Origin: Falsihalocynthiibacter arcticus | GTDB taxonomy: Bacteria > Pseudomonadota > Alphaproteobacteria > Rhodobacterales > Rhodobacteraceae | Direction of reading: 5' to 3' | Length of the DNA stretch: 64,000 nucleotides | Assembly (NCBI RefSeq): GCF_000812665.2 | Contig: NZ_CP014327.1 | Coordinates: forward strand, 1,149,001-1,213,000 | Shown here: positions 1 to 9,049 of the stretch, piece by piece | How the letters are laid out: each line of letters opens with the position of its first letter | How positions within the stretch are numbered: position 1 is the stretch's first letter | Translations under genes and position numbers: made by a program | The notes under the pieces: model-generated | What the model saw: only the letters and a program-made list of their open reading frames with translations | Databases searched by the model: none | What the model was told of the DNA's origin: nothing

Positions 1-46
1 AATGGCTATACTTACTATGAGTAACAACGAGACGAGGAGAGACGTC

Positions 47-1252
47 ATGGGCAAAACATTGGTAATCGGCGCGGGCGGCGTTTCGTCCGCCGCTGTGCAT
101 AAAATGGCAATGAATTCGGATGTTTTCACCGAGATCACCTTGGCTTCACGGCGCCTTTTTAAGTGCGAGGAGATCGCGGCGGGGGTTAAATCCCGCACAG
201 GCGTCACGATCAAGACGGCCCAAGTTGATGCAATGGATGTTCCGGCCGTTGTGGCTTTGATCCGCAAAACGGGCGCGGAATTACTGGTCAATCTTGCGCT
301 TCCGTATCAAGATTTGGTGCTGATGGATGCCTGTCTTGAGGCAGGAATTCACTATCTGGATACCGCCAACTATGAGCCAGAGGACGAAGCCAAATTTGAG
401 TATCACTGGCAATGGGCCTATCAGGACAAGTTTAAGGCTGCGGGTCTAACCTGCATTCTTGGCTCTGGTTTTGATCCAGGGGTGACCTCGATTTACGCCG
501 CTTGGCTCAAGAAACACAAGTTGGATACCATTCGCCAAATCGACGTCCTTGATTGCAACGGCGGCGACAATGGCAAAGCGTTTGCCACCAATTTCAACCC
601 CGAGATCAACATCCGAGAAGTCACCGCAGACGCGCGTCACTGGGAAAATGGCGATTGGGTGACGAGCCCCGCTATGACCCATAAAGTAACCTTTGATTTC
701 CCAGAAGTGGGCGAGAAGAACATGTACCTCATGTATCATGAGGAACTCGAAAGCATGAAAACCCACTTCCCCGAAATCGAACGGGCGCGGTTTTGGATGA
801 CGTTCGGCGATGCCTATATCAATCACGTGCGCGTTCTTGAGGGCATTGGCATGACGTCCATTGAGCCTATCATCCATAACGGCCAAGAAATTATCCCGCT
901 ACAATTCCTTAAATCCGTGTTGCCAGATCCGTCCGATTTGGGCGAATTGACCAAGGGCAAAACCTGTATCGGGGATATTGCGACGGGTCTCAAAGATGGC
1001 GTGGAAAAAACCTATTATATCTACAATATCTGCGACCACGAGGAGTGTTACGCCGAAGTTGGAAGCCAAGCGGTTTCCTATACGACCGGTGTTCCAGCCA
1101 TGATCGGCGCGGCTATGGTTCTCAAGGGGATTTGGCGCGAGCCAGGCGTTTGGAATACAGAGCAGTTGGACCCAGACGCCTTTATGGACATGCTCAACGA
1201 GCAAGGCCTGCCGTGGGAAGTTCACGAACTTAGCGGCCCTGTGGAGTTCTAA
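47..1252 (+). CDS. Carboxynorspermidine/carboxyspermidine dehydrogenase (saccharopine dehydrogenase family)
   Basis: NADPH-dependent enzyme that condenses aspartate semialdehyde with a diamine (putrescine or diaminopropane) to the carboxylated triamine, in the cytoplasm. The start is a Rossmann motif (VIGAGGVSSAAVHK) at about residues 5-18, followed by the saccharopine dehydrogenase-type NAD-binding and C-terminal domains, 401 aa in all, which is normal for the family. The reading frame is open further upstream, but ATG at 47 is preceded by a GAGGAGA ribosome site and starts right at the Rossmann fold. It is followed after 2 nt by the matching decarboxylase and then by an agmatinase, so the three form a polyamine operon. 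Whether the product is spermidine or norspermidine cannot be told from sequence. Confidence 0.9.
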   Translation: MGKTLVIGAGGVSSAAVHKMAMNSDVFTEITLASRRLFKCEEIAAGVKSRTGVTIKTAQVDAMDVPAVVALIRKTGAELLVNLALPYQDLVLMDACLEAGIHYLDTANYEPEDEAKFEYHWQWAYQDKFKAAGLTCILGSGFDPGVTSIYAAWLKKHKLDTIRQIDVLDCNGGDNGKAFATNFNPEINIREVTADARHWENGDWVTSPAMTHKVTFDFPEVGEKNMYLMYHEELESMKTHFPEIERARFWMTFGDAYINHVRVLEGIGMTSIEPIIHNGQEIIPLQFLKSVLPDPSDLGELTKGKTCIGDIATGLKDGVEKTYYIYNICDHEECYAEVGSQAVSYTTGVPAMIGAAMVLKGIWREPGVWNTEQLDPDAFMDMLNEQGLPWEVHELSGPVEF

Positions 1253-1254
1253 AC

Positions 1255-2430
1255 ATGGCTCAAATCATGCAAACACAAGCTGGCGACGCGGGAGCCTTTT
1301 CGCATTTTGATTTGTCACGCGTTCCCAGCCCGTGTTTCGTGGTGGATGAGATCGCCATCGCACGCAATTTGGCGATTTTGGCCGAAGTTGCGGATCAATC
1401 CGGCGCGCATATTCTGTCGGCGCTCAAGGCCTTCTCGATGTTCGCCTTGGCGCCTATGGTCCGTCAATATCTGCATGGGACATGTGCCTCTGGCCTCTAT
1501 GAGGCGCGCCTAGCCCGTGAAGAATATGGTGGCGAAGTTGCGACCTATTGTGCGGGCTACAAAGAGAGCGAGTTCGCTGATATTCTCGCTCTTTCCGACC
1601 ACATAATCTTCAATTCTGCGGCACAGAAAGATCGCTTTCTGCCACAGGTTAGAGCCTTATCACGAGAGGTTTTGGTTGGATTGCGTATCAATCCGGAACA
1701 CTCAGAGGGCGAAATTCCAAAATACGACCCCTGTGCGCCAAATTCACGTTTGGGAATGCCAATTTCCCAACTGACGCCTGCATGTTTAGAGGGCGTGGAC
1801 GGACTGCATTTTCATACGCTTTGCGAACAGGGGTTCGCCCCTCTTGAACGCACATGGTCGGCAATCGAAGCGCAAGTTTTACCTTATGTTTCGCGTCTTA
1901 AATGGCTCAACTTTGGGGGCGGACATCACATCACCCGCGGCGATTATGATCGCACGTCGCTTATCCAATTCATACGTGATCTGAAGGCGAAAACGGGCCT
2001 TGAAATCTATCTGGAACCAGGCGAGGCCGTCGCTCTTGATGCGGGAATACTTGTCGGCGAAGTTCTGGACCTACTTACCAACGGAATGGCCCTTGCGATT
2101 ACCGATATTTCAGCCACATGTCACATGCCCGACGTGATTGAAGCGCCTTATCGAGCCGCTATGCTTAACGAAGATCCGCGCGGACACATCTATCGATTGG
2201 GTGGCCCCTCTTGCCTCGCGGGGGATGTTATTGGCGACTATGGCCGCACAACTCCGCTTGCCATTGGTGATCGGGTCGCGTTTTTGGATCAGGCCCATTA
2301 TTCCATGGTTAAAACCAACACCTTCAACGGTGTAGCCCTACCGTCGATTGCGCTTTGGAATTCCGAAACCGACGAATTGACCATGGTGAAGCAGTTCTCT
2401 TACGACAATTTTCGCAACAGGCTATCATGA
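1255..2430 (+). CDS. nspC: Carboxynorspermidine/carboxyspermidine decarboxylase
   Basis: PLP-dependent decarboxylase of the alanine-racemase-fold group III (fold related to diaminopimelate decarboxylase LysA). It removes the carboxyl group from carboxy(nor)spermidine to give the triamine. The likely PLP lysine is in ILSALKAFS (about K58); a glycine-rich phosphate-binding loop (LNFGGGHH) lies near residue 220, and the substrate-side segment with GGPSCLAGD near residue 320. Length 391 aa is typical. It begins 2 nt after the dehydrogenase stop and ends 1 nt before the ureohydrolase start, so translational coupling is likely. This pair replaces the S-adenosylmethionine-decarboxylase route; no speD or speE is present here. 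Confidence 0.92.
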   Translation: MAQIMQTQAGDAGAFSHFDLSRVPSPCFVVDEIAIARNLAILAEVADQSGAHILSALKAFSMFALAPMVRQYLHGTCASGLYEARLAREEYGGEVATYCAGYKESEFADILALSDHIIFNSAAQKDRFLPQVRALSREVLVGLRINPEHSEGEIPKYDPCAPNSRLGMPISQLTPACLEGVDGLHFHTLCEQGFAPLERTWSAIEAQVLPYVSRLKWLNFGGGHHITRGDYDRTSLIQFIRDLKAKTGLEIYLEPGEAVALDAGILVGEVLDLLTNGMALAITDISATCHMPDVIEAPYRAAMLNEDPRGHIYRLGGPSCLAGDVIGDYGRTTPLAIGDRVAFLDQAHYSMVKTNTFNGVALPSIALWNSETDELTMVKQFSYDNFRNRLS

Positions 2431-2431
2431 C

Positions 2432-3280
2432 ATGAGCATTTTTCTTGAGAGCGAACTCAGCCCCTCCGAACGCGATGAGACGGCACTGTTTCGCGTCATT
2501 CCGATGCCGTTGGAGCGCACGGTTTCCTATGGTGCGGGCACGCAGTCAGGCCCCGCCGCCATCATCGAGGCGAGCAATGAACTTGAGCGGCTTTGCCAAG
2601 GGATTGTCCCCTGTTCCGAAGGAATTTTTACCGAACCAGATGTGGATTGCAGTGGCCCCTTGCCCGAAATCATGGAACGCCTAGCACAGCGCACCGAATT
2701 TGCCGCTCAGAATGGCAAAATTCCGGTCACTTTGGGAGGCGAACACTCTCTTTCCTATGGTGCGGTGATGGGGGTTGCGCGTGCGCTGAAAAAACCAGTC
2801 GGGATTATTCAGATTGATGCACATGCAGATCTGCGGATTGCCTATCAGGGGGAAAAACACTCGCACGCGTCCGTAATGCATTTGCTAGGCGAAGAGGGCA
2901 TTCAACTGGCGCAATTCGGCGTTCGCGCACTGTGTGAACAGGAAGTTGAAAGCCGAGAGCGGAACAAAGTTTTCTTCGTCGATGCGGAAGAGCTTGTTAC
3001 CGACAATATCCACGCGGTCGACCTGCCTGCAGACTTTCCCGAGCATGTGTATATTTCCTATGACGTGGATGGATTGGATCCGTCACAGATGCCCGCCACA
3101 GGTACCGCCGTTCCTGGGGGCCTTAGTTATTACCAGTCACTACAACTGGTTGAACATGCCCTCAAAGGCCGGAAATGTGTGGGGATCGACGTGGTAGAGC
3201 TTGCTCCAAACGGCGAAATCGCTTGGGATTTTACTGCCGCGCAAATTGTGTATCGCTTGATGGCTGCAGCCCTCAAATAA
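2432..3280 (+). CDS. speB: Agmatinase-type ureohydrolase
   Basis: Mn-dependent ureohydrolase of the arginase/agmatinase family, expected to convert agmatine to putrescine and urea. The metal-binding signatures are all visible: GGEHSLSYG, QIDAHADLR and SYDVDGLDPS, followed by PATGTAVPGG, at the usual spacing over 282 aa. ATG 2432 lies one base after the decarboxylase stop. The context suggests it supplies putrescine to the carboxyspermidine route encoded by the two genes before it. Guanidinobutyrase or another ureohydrolase specificity cannot be excluded by sequence alone, but the operon favours agmatinase. Confidence 0.87.
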   Translation: MSIFLESELSPSERDETALFRVIPMPLERTVSYGAGTQSGPAAIIEASNELERLCQGIVPCSEGIFTEPDVDCSGPLPEIMERLAQRTEFAAQNGKIPVTLGGEHSLSYGAVMGVARALKKPVGIIQIDAHADLRIAYQGEKHSHASVMHLLGEEGIQLAQFGVRALCEQEVESRERNKVFFVDAEELVTDNIHAVDLPADFPEHVYISYDVDGLDPSQMPATGTAVPGGLSYYQSLQLVEHALKGRKCVGIDVVELAPNGEIAWDFTAAQIVYRLMAAALK

Positions 3281-3284
3281 AAAA

Positions 3285-3312
3285 GGAGGGCTCCGACCCC
3301 TCGGAACCCTCC
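3285..3312 (+). terminator. Hairpin after polyamine operon
   Basis: Twelve-base arms GGAGGGCTCCGA and TCGGAACCCTCC around a CCCC loop, with one mismatch, 4 nt after the agmatinase stop. There is no T-run after it, so it may be a 3' stabilising hairpin or a weak terminator rather than a classical intrinsic terminator. Confidence 0.5.
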
Positions 3313-3465
3313 ATCACCCCACGCGCTCCACTTTGCACCACACGTGTTATGTTAGGTTCCTGTCGTCCTGACGGGATAAATTGACCCTAGGCCACGTCGC
3401 GCCATGAGGCAAGAACATTATTTTATATAACTGTTAAAATTCAATATGTTATATGTTTGTTAACG

Positions 3466-3497
3466 AAAAAGGCGCCAAAACTAAGGGCGCCTTTTTT
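3466..3497. terminator. Bidirectional intrinsic terminator
   Basis: AAAAAGGCGCC, a 9-nt loop, then GGCGCCTTTTTT. The A and T runs on both sides let it work in either direction: for the minus-strand DUF2853 gene ending at 3515, and for read-through from the polyamine operon. Confidence 0.75.
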
Positions 3498-3514
3498 AAA
3501 ATTAAATCCGCAAA

Positions 3515-3856
3515 TTATCCGTAGACAGCTTCTTTTCCGAAATATTTTACCAGCAAATAGTACACGACAACGCGATATTTAGTGCGTTCGGATTTGCCGT
3601 AGGTTTCGATGACGGCTTGAATGGCCTCCATCAATTTCGGACCTTCAGCGAGTGAGAGCTTTTTGATGAGGAAATTGTTTTTTACCGTTTCAAGTTCGGA
3701 GTCCTGAGAGCCTGCGACGGTTGAAGCATCGGCATTGTAGATTGCCGGACCACATCCGATGGTCACTTTTGTCAAAAGGTCCATATCGGGCGTTACCCCA
3801 CATTTATTTTTCAAGTCGTCCGCGTACTTCGCAATTAGATCGTCCCGTTTTCCCAC
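3515..3856 (-). CDS. DUF2853 family protein
   Basis: Small cytoplasmic protein of 113 aa matching the DUF2853 family of unknown function, which is common in Rhodobacterales. It shows the family-like core KCGVTPDMDLLTKVTIGCGP, then NNFLIKKL and a C-terminal KYRVVVYYLLVKYFGK. No signal peptide or membrane segment. I chose GTG at 3856 because a GGAG ribosome site sits 7 nt upstream; a TTG two codons earlier is less likely. It stands alone, with a strong terminator after it and about 190 bp of non-coding DNA before it. No function can be assigned. Confidence 0.82.
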   Translation of the reverse strand: MGKRDDLIAKYADDLKNKCGVTPDMDLLTKVTIGCGPAIYNADASTVAGSQDSELETVKNNFLIKKLSLAEGPKLMEAIQAVIETYGKSERTKYRVVVYYLLVKYFGKEAVYG

Positions 3857-3982
3857 AATCAAACTCCATAAATGTCTGGGCCATGCCCGTTAAAAAGAAC
3901 CGCTTCAGGCCCTATAAGACAGGGTAGCCAAGTCGGGGATAATCACAAAGAAAAAATTTCACCAATTGGACAAGAACGCAAG

Positions 3983-4011
3983 AAGGCGCCCCAATTTGCG
4001 TGGGGCGCCTT
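3983..4011 (-). terminator. Intrinsic terminator of ahcY
   Basis: Perfect 11-bp arms AAGGCGCCCCA and TGGGGCGCCTT around a 7-nt loop, about 35 nt past the ahcY stop. On the minus strand it is followed by a T-rich stretch. The rest of the interval between 3863 and 4044 holds nothing I recognise. Confidence 0.7.
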
Positions 4012-4044
4012 AAAATACTGATGAATTATACCGCGACAGCTGTT

Positions 4045-5439
4045 TTAGTAGCGGTAATGTTCTGGCTTGAACGGTCCATCAACGCTGACGCCAATATAGG
4101 CTGCCTGCTCAGGAGCCAATTTCGACAGTTTCACACCGATGCGGTCAAGGTGAAGGCGCGCAACTTTCTCGTCCAGATGTTTCGGCAGAATATACACGTC
4201 GTTTTTATAGTCGTCGCCCTTGGTCCAAAGCTCGATTTGCGCCAGAACTTGGTTGGTGAAGCTCGCGGACATCACAAAGGAAGGGTGACCCGTCGCGTTT
4301 CCAAGGTTAAGCAGACGTCCCTCAGAAAGCAGGATCAAACGCGCGCCAGACGGCATTTCGATCATATCCACTTGGTCTTTGATATTGGTCCATTTGTGGT
4401 TTTTGAGCGCCGCAACTTGGATTTCATTGTCAAAGTGGCCAATATTACCAACGATCGCCATGTCTTTCATTTCGCGCATGTGTTCGATGCGGATAATATC
4501 TTTGTTGCCTGTTGTGGTCACAAAGATATCGGCTGACGAAACGACGTCTTCGAGAAGGACAACTTCATAGCCATCCATCGCCGCTTGCAACGCACAAATA
4601 GGGTCGATTTCTGTAACTTTGACGCGTGCGCCAGCGCCCGAAAGGGAAGCTGAACAGCCTTTGCCAACGTCGCCATAGCCACAAACAACCGCCACTTTGC
4701 CGGCCATCATTGTGTCTGTTGCGCGGCGAATACCGTCAACGAGGCTCTCTTTACAGCCGTATTTGTTGTCGAATTTCGACTTGGTGACGGAGTCATTCAC
4801 GTTGATCGCAGGGAACGGCAAGTGGCCAGTTTTCACTAAGTCATAGAGGCGGTGAACGCCGGTTGTGGTTTCCTCGGAGACACCTTGGATCGCATCACGT
4901 TGCTTTGTGAACCAACCAGGCGAAGCGGCGAGGCGTTTTCTGATTTGTGCGAAAAACGCAACTTCTTCGTCGCTAGTTGGGACATCAAGAAGGTTGGTTT
5001 CGCCAGCTTCGACGCGCGCACCCAGAAGGATGTACATCGTTGCGTCGCCGCCATCGTCGAGAATGAGGTTACATGTGCCGCCGTCGAAATCAAAGATTTT
5101 GTCCGCGTAATCCCAGTACTCTTCCAGCGTTTCGCCTTTGATTGCGAAAACGGGTGTACCACCAGCGGCGATCGCTGCGGCGGCGTGGTCTTGAGTTGAA
5201 AAAATATTGCACGACGCCCAGCGCACATCGGCGCCCAAGGCCACCAAGGTTTCGATCAAAACCGCTGTTTGGATTGTCATGTGAAGCGAACCGGCAATGC
5301 GCGCGCCTTTGAGCGGTTTGCTCTCGCCATACTCAGTGCGTAGCGCCATCAAGCCAGGCATTTCGGTTTCTGCGATGTCCAACTCCTTACGGCCATATTC
5401 TGCAAGGGCAATGTCTTTGATGATATAGTCGTTCGCCAT
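4045..5439 (-). CDS. ahcY: Adenosylhomocysteinase
   Basis: Hydrolyses S-adenosylhomocysteine to adenosine and homocysteine in the activated methyl cycle; cytoplasmic, NAD-containing tetramer. Seen in the sequence: N-terminal substrate domain ([15 protein letters not shown]), NAD-binding [10 protein letters not shown], cofactor-domain ending [10 protein letters not shown], and the C-terminal KPEHYRY tail that reaches across the dimer. Length 464 aa includes the insertion typical of proteobacterial and plant-type enzymes. A GAGGAA ribosome site lies 9 nt before the ATG. It is monocistronic, with its own terminator at 3983-4011. I looked in the 180-bp leader for an SAH or SAM/SAH riboswitch and could not identify one. 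Confidence 0.97.
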   Translation of the reverse strand: MANDYIIKDIALAEYGRKELDIAETEMPGLMALRTEYGESKPLKGARIAGSLHMTIQTAVLIETLVALGADVRWASCNIFSTQDHAAAAIAAGGTPVFAIKGETLEEYWDYADKIFDFDGGTCNLILDDGGDATMYILLGARVEAGETNLLDVPTSDEEVAFFAQIRKRLAASPGWFTKQRDAIQGVSEETTTGVHRLYDLVKTGHLPFPAINVNDSVTKSKFDNKYGCKESLVDGIRRATDTMMAGKVAVVCGYGDVGKGCSASLSGAGARVKVTEIDPICALQAAMDGYEVVLLEDVVSSADIFVTTTGNKDIIRIEHMREMKDMAIVGNIGHFDNEIQVAALKNHKWTNIKDQVDMIEMPSGARLILLSEGRLLNLGNATGHPSFVMSASFTNQVLAQIELWTKGDDYKNDVYILPKHLDEKVARLHLDRIGVKLSKLAPEQAAYIGVSVDGPFKPEHYRY

Positions 5440-5616
5440 GGGGCTGATTCCTCATAAATTTAGTTGAACGCCAGATACCACCACAATCGCGACTAGGCAA
5501 CATAAGCCCAACAAACCCGCGTGATCCAGCACGGCTCAAAACCGGGCATCTTTACTTTTGGCAGGTCGGGGTCTAGCCATAACAAGATTGAGCGCGTGTA
5601 AAACAGAGGCAAAACA

Positions 5617-6210
5617 ATGGCAAATCAACCCCGCGCGTGGCAACGCATGCTTTCTGGTCGTCGGCTGGACTTGCTCGACCCAACGCCGATGGATATCGAA
5701 ATCATTGATATCGCGCATGGCCTTGCGTTTGTCGCACGTTGGAATGGACAGACCAAAGGCGATTTCGCTTATTCTGTGGCGGAACACTCCCTGTTGGTCG
5801 AACGCTTATTTTGTCGCATTGTGCCAAACGCTCCTGCAAGATGGAAACTCGCGGCACTTTTGCATGACGCCCCTGAATACGTCATAGGCGACATGATTTC
5901 CCCCGTAAAATCCGCTGTTGGAACGGGTTACGAAGCTTTGGACACAAGGCTAACAGCGGCAATACATCTTCGGTTTGGCCTGCCCGCGTCGATCCCTGTA
6001 TCGGTTAAGAAACAGATTAAAAAGGCAGATAAAATTTCGGCTTGGATGGAGGCTACACAGATTGCTGGCTTCTCAGAACGCGAGGCGGACAAGCTCTTTG
6101 GCAAACCAGACGCCGCTGTTCTAGAAGGGCTAGCGATTGAATTGCGTTCACCGCTTCTGGCGCGCAATGATTTTACCGCGCGTCACGAAGAGCTTCTTAC
6201 CCAAATATAG
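5617..6210 (+). CDS. HD-domain phosphohydrolase (YfbR-like)
   Basis: 197-aa soluble protein with the HD metal-binding pattern: AEHS near residue 56, LLHDAPEYVIGD near residues 84-95, and a later Asp in KADKISAWMEA. This arrangement resembles the YfbR-type 5'-deoxynucleotidases and related HD hydrolases, which dephosphorylate nucleotides. The exact substrate is not clear. It is divergent from ahcY and convergent with regA, 3 nt away, so it is probably its own transcription unit. Confidence 0.78.
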   Translation: MANQPRAWQRMLSGRRLDLLDPTPMDIEIIDIAHGLAFVARWNGQTKGDFAYSVAEHSLLVERLFCRIVPNAPARWKLAALLHDAPEYVIGDMISPVKSAVGTGYEALDTRLTAAIHLRFGLPASIPVSVKKQIKKADKISAWMEATQIAGFSEREADKLFGKPDAAVLEGLAIELRSPLLARNDFTARHEELLTQI

Positions 6211-6213
6211 AGC

Positions 6214-6768
6214 CTAACGTGGCGATCTTTTCGCCAAAATGCGTTGAAGCGTGCGCCGGTGCATGCTCAAGCGCCGCGCGGTTTCGCTCACATTTCGGTC
6301 GCATAATTCATACACGCGCTGAATATGCTCCCAACGCACCCGATCTGCGGACATCGGATTCTCGGGTGGTGGGGGAAGCGCATCTTTTTTTGCTAACAGC
6401 GCGCCAAGAATGTCATTGGCATCGGCGGGCTTTGACAAATAATCCGTCGCCCCGATTTTAACCGCAGCAACGGCCGTCGCAATGGCGCCGTACCCCGTTA
6501 AAACAACGATCTTCGCATCTGGCCGCTTTTCGCGCAACAATTCGACAACGTCGAGGCCGTTGCCATCTTCAAGGCGCAGATCGATCACCGCATAGGCGGG
6601 TGGCCGCGCCGTGGCGATCGCGCGCCCAGCGGCCACTGAACCAGCCATTTCAACCACAAACCCGCGTTTTTCCATTGCGCGCGCAAGACGACGCAAAAAC
6701 GGTTCGTCGTCATCAAGGAGCATGAGAGATTTGTCTTCACCGATGTCCTGCAATTCACGATCTTTCAT
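6214..6768 (-). CDS. regA: Redox response regulator RegA/PrrA/ActR
   Basis: Two-component response regulator controlling respiration, carbon and nitrogen fixation and, where present, photosynthesis genes in response to redox state. The receiver domain has the acidic pocket LLDDDE, the phospho-acceptor Asp63 in VIDLRLEDG, and the conserved lysine in YLSKPA. A proline-rich linker (PPPPEN) leads to a Fis-type helix-turn-helix at the C-terminus (NVSETARRLSMHRRTLQRIL). Length 184 aa matches the family exactly. It follows senC in the same direction, and both face away from regB, the usual arrangement of this cluster. Confidence 0.95.
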   Translation of the reverse strand: MKDRELQDIGEDKSLMLLDDDEPFLRRLARAMEKRGFVVEMAGSVAAGRAIATARPPAYAVIDLRLEDGNGLDVVELLREKRPDAKIVVLTGYGAIATAVAAVKIGATDYLSKPADANDILGALLAKKDALPPPPENPMSADRVRWEHIQRVYELCDRNVSETARRLSMHRRTLQRILAKRSPR

Positions 6769-6855
6769 TTAAGCGCCCTAATTTTATACCTGCCCCCTGT
6801 TCTATGCAGAACCGCAAGGCAGGTCAAATATCGTTAAACCTGAAAGGATGGAAAA

Positions 6856-7473
6856 TCAGGAGTTTTCGACAAAACACGCGACTCGATTGGCCATATCCTC
6901 TGGGGTATCATCGCGGTTGAAATACTCCACGACCCCGTGTTCGGGCAGATAGAGATAGGTGAAGGTCGAGTGATCGACGAGATAATATTCGTCATCGCCC
7001 TCGTTCTTTTTGTAATAGGTTTTATAGGCCCGCGACGCCGCTTTTACGTCCTCTTCGGTCCCTGTGAGGCCAATCATGCGATCATGCATCACGTCGGTAT
7101 ATTCGGCCAAAACCGCTGGCGTGTCGCGCGCGGGATCAATTGAAATAAAGATCGGTGTGGTCTCGATTCCGACTTCATCCAGCAAATCCACCGCTGCCGC
7201 ATTGCGCGCAGAATCCAGCGGACACACGTCGGGACAGAACGTATAGCCGAAGTAGATAATCGACGGTTTGGTCAAAACGTCAGTGTCGGAAACGCGGGCG
7301 CCCGTTTCGTCAATAAGCGAGAACGGCCCGCCAATGGAGGACGTACCACCGGCAATTTTGTTCACACTGCATTGCTCAAACTCGGATTCGCCCGAACTCA
7401 TTTTCAGATAGGCGGTTGAGCCCAGTAAAATAGCGGCAACACCAACTGCAGCAAATGCAAAAATCCGACCCAT
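6856..7473 (-). CDS. senC: SCO1/SenC/PrrC family copper-binding protein
   Basis: Membrane-anchored periplasmic thioredoxin-fold protein that helps insert copper into the CuA site of cytochrome oxidase and links respiration to the RegB/RegA system. A single N-terminal hydrophobic helix (residues 4-22) is the anchor. The copper ligands CPDVCP and a distal His in VDHSTF are present. 205 aa is usual for the family. It is encoded between regA and regB, divergent from regB, with an 87-bp shared promoter region. Confidence 0.93.
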   Translation of the reverse strand: MGRIFAFAAVGVAAILLGSTAYLKMSSGESEFEQCSVNKIAGGTSSIGGPFSLIDETGARVSDTDVLTKPSIIYFGYTFCPDVCPLDSARNAAAVDLLDEVGIETTPIFISIDPARDTPAVLAEYTDVMHDRMIGLTGTEEDVKAASRAYKTYYKKNEGDDEYYLVDHSTFTYLYLPEHGVVEYFNRDDTPEDMANRVACFVENS

Positions 7474-7529
7474 CGTTCAATCCTTTTTGGTTTCGCCGCT
7501 TGATCGCTGTGTTTACCATGACAATCAAC

Positions 7530-7547
7530 TGTGCAACTTGCCGCACA
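7530..7547. promoter_or_regulatory. Inverted repeat in the senC/regB divergent promoter region
   Basis: TGTGC, an 8-nt spacer, then GCACA, located between the divergently read senC and regB genes. Its position would suit an operator for either promoter, but short repeats of this kind arise by chance and it does not match a binding motif I know. Confidence 0.25.
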
Positions 7548-7560
7548 ACATGGGGTGCCA

Positions 7561-8960
7561 ATGATCGAAACACAATCGCTCTTCATCAATCAATCCGCGC
7601 GCAGCGATTGGATTCGGCTACGCACGCTGATTGTCCTGCGCTGGGTTGCGATTGCGGGGCAAATAATTGCAATTTCGGTTGCACGGAGCCAGTTCGACAT
7701 CCAGCTCGATTTGGGCCTTTGTTATCTGGTGATTGCGGCCTCGGTGATCGCAAATTTAATTGCGATTTTCGTCTACCCCGAGAACAAACGCCTCAACGAG
7801 GGGCAAGCCGTCTTGATGTTGCTCTTCGATATTTCGCAACTCATGCTACTGATTTATTTAACTGGTGGGCTGCACAATCCCTTCGCGCTTCTAATTCTCG
7901 TACCGGTCACAATTTCGGCAACTGTTTTAACCCTCCACTCCACAATTCTTCTGGGCACGGTTGCTTTGTGCCTCACAACCCTTGTCGCTCTGCGGAGCAC
8001 CCCGCTTCAAAACAGCGCGGGTCGCATTTTTCAGGCCGATCCCTTCCTTCTGTTTGGGTTTTGGCTGTCTATCGTCATCGGCACAGTATTTCTCGCCATG
8101 TATGCGCGGCGGGTGACCAGCGAGATTCACTCCATGTCCGAGGCGCTTTTGGCAACGCAAATGGCACTGGCTCGCGAGCAGAAATTGACCGATCTCGGGG
8201 GGTCGTGGCTGCAGCGGCGCACGAATTGGGCACCCCTCTCGCGACAATAAAACTCGCGGCCTCCGAGATGCTAGACGACCTTGAGGACGGCTCTGACCTT
8301 ATGGCCGACGCCTTGCTCATCGGCGAGCAAACAGACCGATGCCGCGAGATTTTGCGTTCCATGGGGCGGGCAGGAAAAGACGACCTCCACATGCGTACTG
8401 CGCCATTTGAGGCCGTGGTGCGCGAAGCGGCAGAGCCTCACACGAAACGCGGTCGTGACATTCATTTCAACATCGGCCCTGCCCCAAGTGGTCTGCGCGA
8501 ACACCCCGAAATTCATCGAAGTCCAGAGATTATTCACGGCTTGAGGAACCTCGTTCAGAACGCGGTGGATTTTTCACAGGCAAATGTTTGGATTGATCTC
8601 GCATGGACGAACAATCGCATCCAAATTCGAATTGCGGACGATGGCCCCGGTTTTCCGCCGCATTTGATTGGCCGTATTGGGGAGCCTTTTGTCAGACGCC
8701 GCGATGCAGGGGTGAAACCGCGCCGCCCAGGTTATGAGGGGATGGGCCTCGGACTTTTTATAGCGAAAACACTTCTTGAACGCACGGGGGCCGAATTAAT
8801 TTTCGCCAACGGATCGGACCCCTTTTTAACCGAGCAAGAGCGGCCCCTTAAGTGTGGTGCCGTGATCCAAGTTGTCTGGCCTCTCGATGTTCTTGCTGCG
8901 TCCGCGGAGGCAACGCGTGGGCGTCTCGGTGAAAACAGTCTTTTTGTACCAAAAGCATAG
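7561..8960 (+). pseudogene. regB: Redox sensor histidine kinase RegB/PrrB, frameshifted
   Basis: Membrane sensor kinase partner of RegA. The N-terminal part (ATG 7561 to about 8200) encodes the family's six hydrophobic segments and the start of the dimerisation region (REQKLTDLGG). It then runs into a stop at 8250. The rest, in the next frame, encodes GVVAAAAHELGTPLATIKL with the phospho-acceptor His, then the ATP-binding boxes (N box LRNLVQNAVDFS, G1 ADDGPGFPP, G2 GMGLGLFIAK), ending at 8960. The break lies in a run of six G at 8197-8202; seven G would restore LGGVVAAAAHELGTP. All domains are otherwise intact, so a sequencing undercall or a reversible phase-variable tract is more likely than an old pseudogene. 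Confidence 0.9.
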
Positions 8961-9049
8961 CCATAGACTCCTTTTTTTAAGAAACCTTAATAAGGCGTTA
9001 ACCTTTCCGGAGCGAATATCCTCCCGTACCCATCAAATGGAATGATTCC

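Noticed and set aside
446-1225. Open frames on the minus strand opposite the dehydrogenase gene
   Set aside because: They mirror the codon pattern of the plus-strand gene, have no ribosome sites, and show no protein family.
3915-3945. tRNA-like start (GGTAGCCAAGTCGGGG)
   Set aside because: It resembles a D-arm, but no anticodon arm, T-arm or CCA region follows.
5440-5616. Possible SAH or SAM/SAH riboswitch in the ahcY leader
   Set aside because: The leader has no pattern I could match to either riboswitch class, and no strong pseudoknot-like helices near the ribosome site. A covariance-model search would decide.
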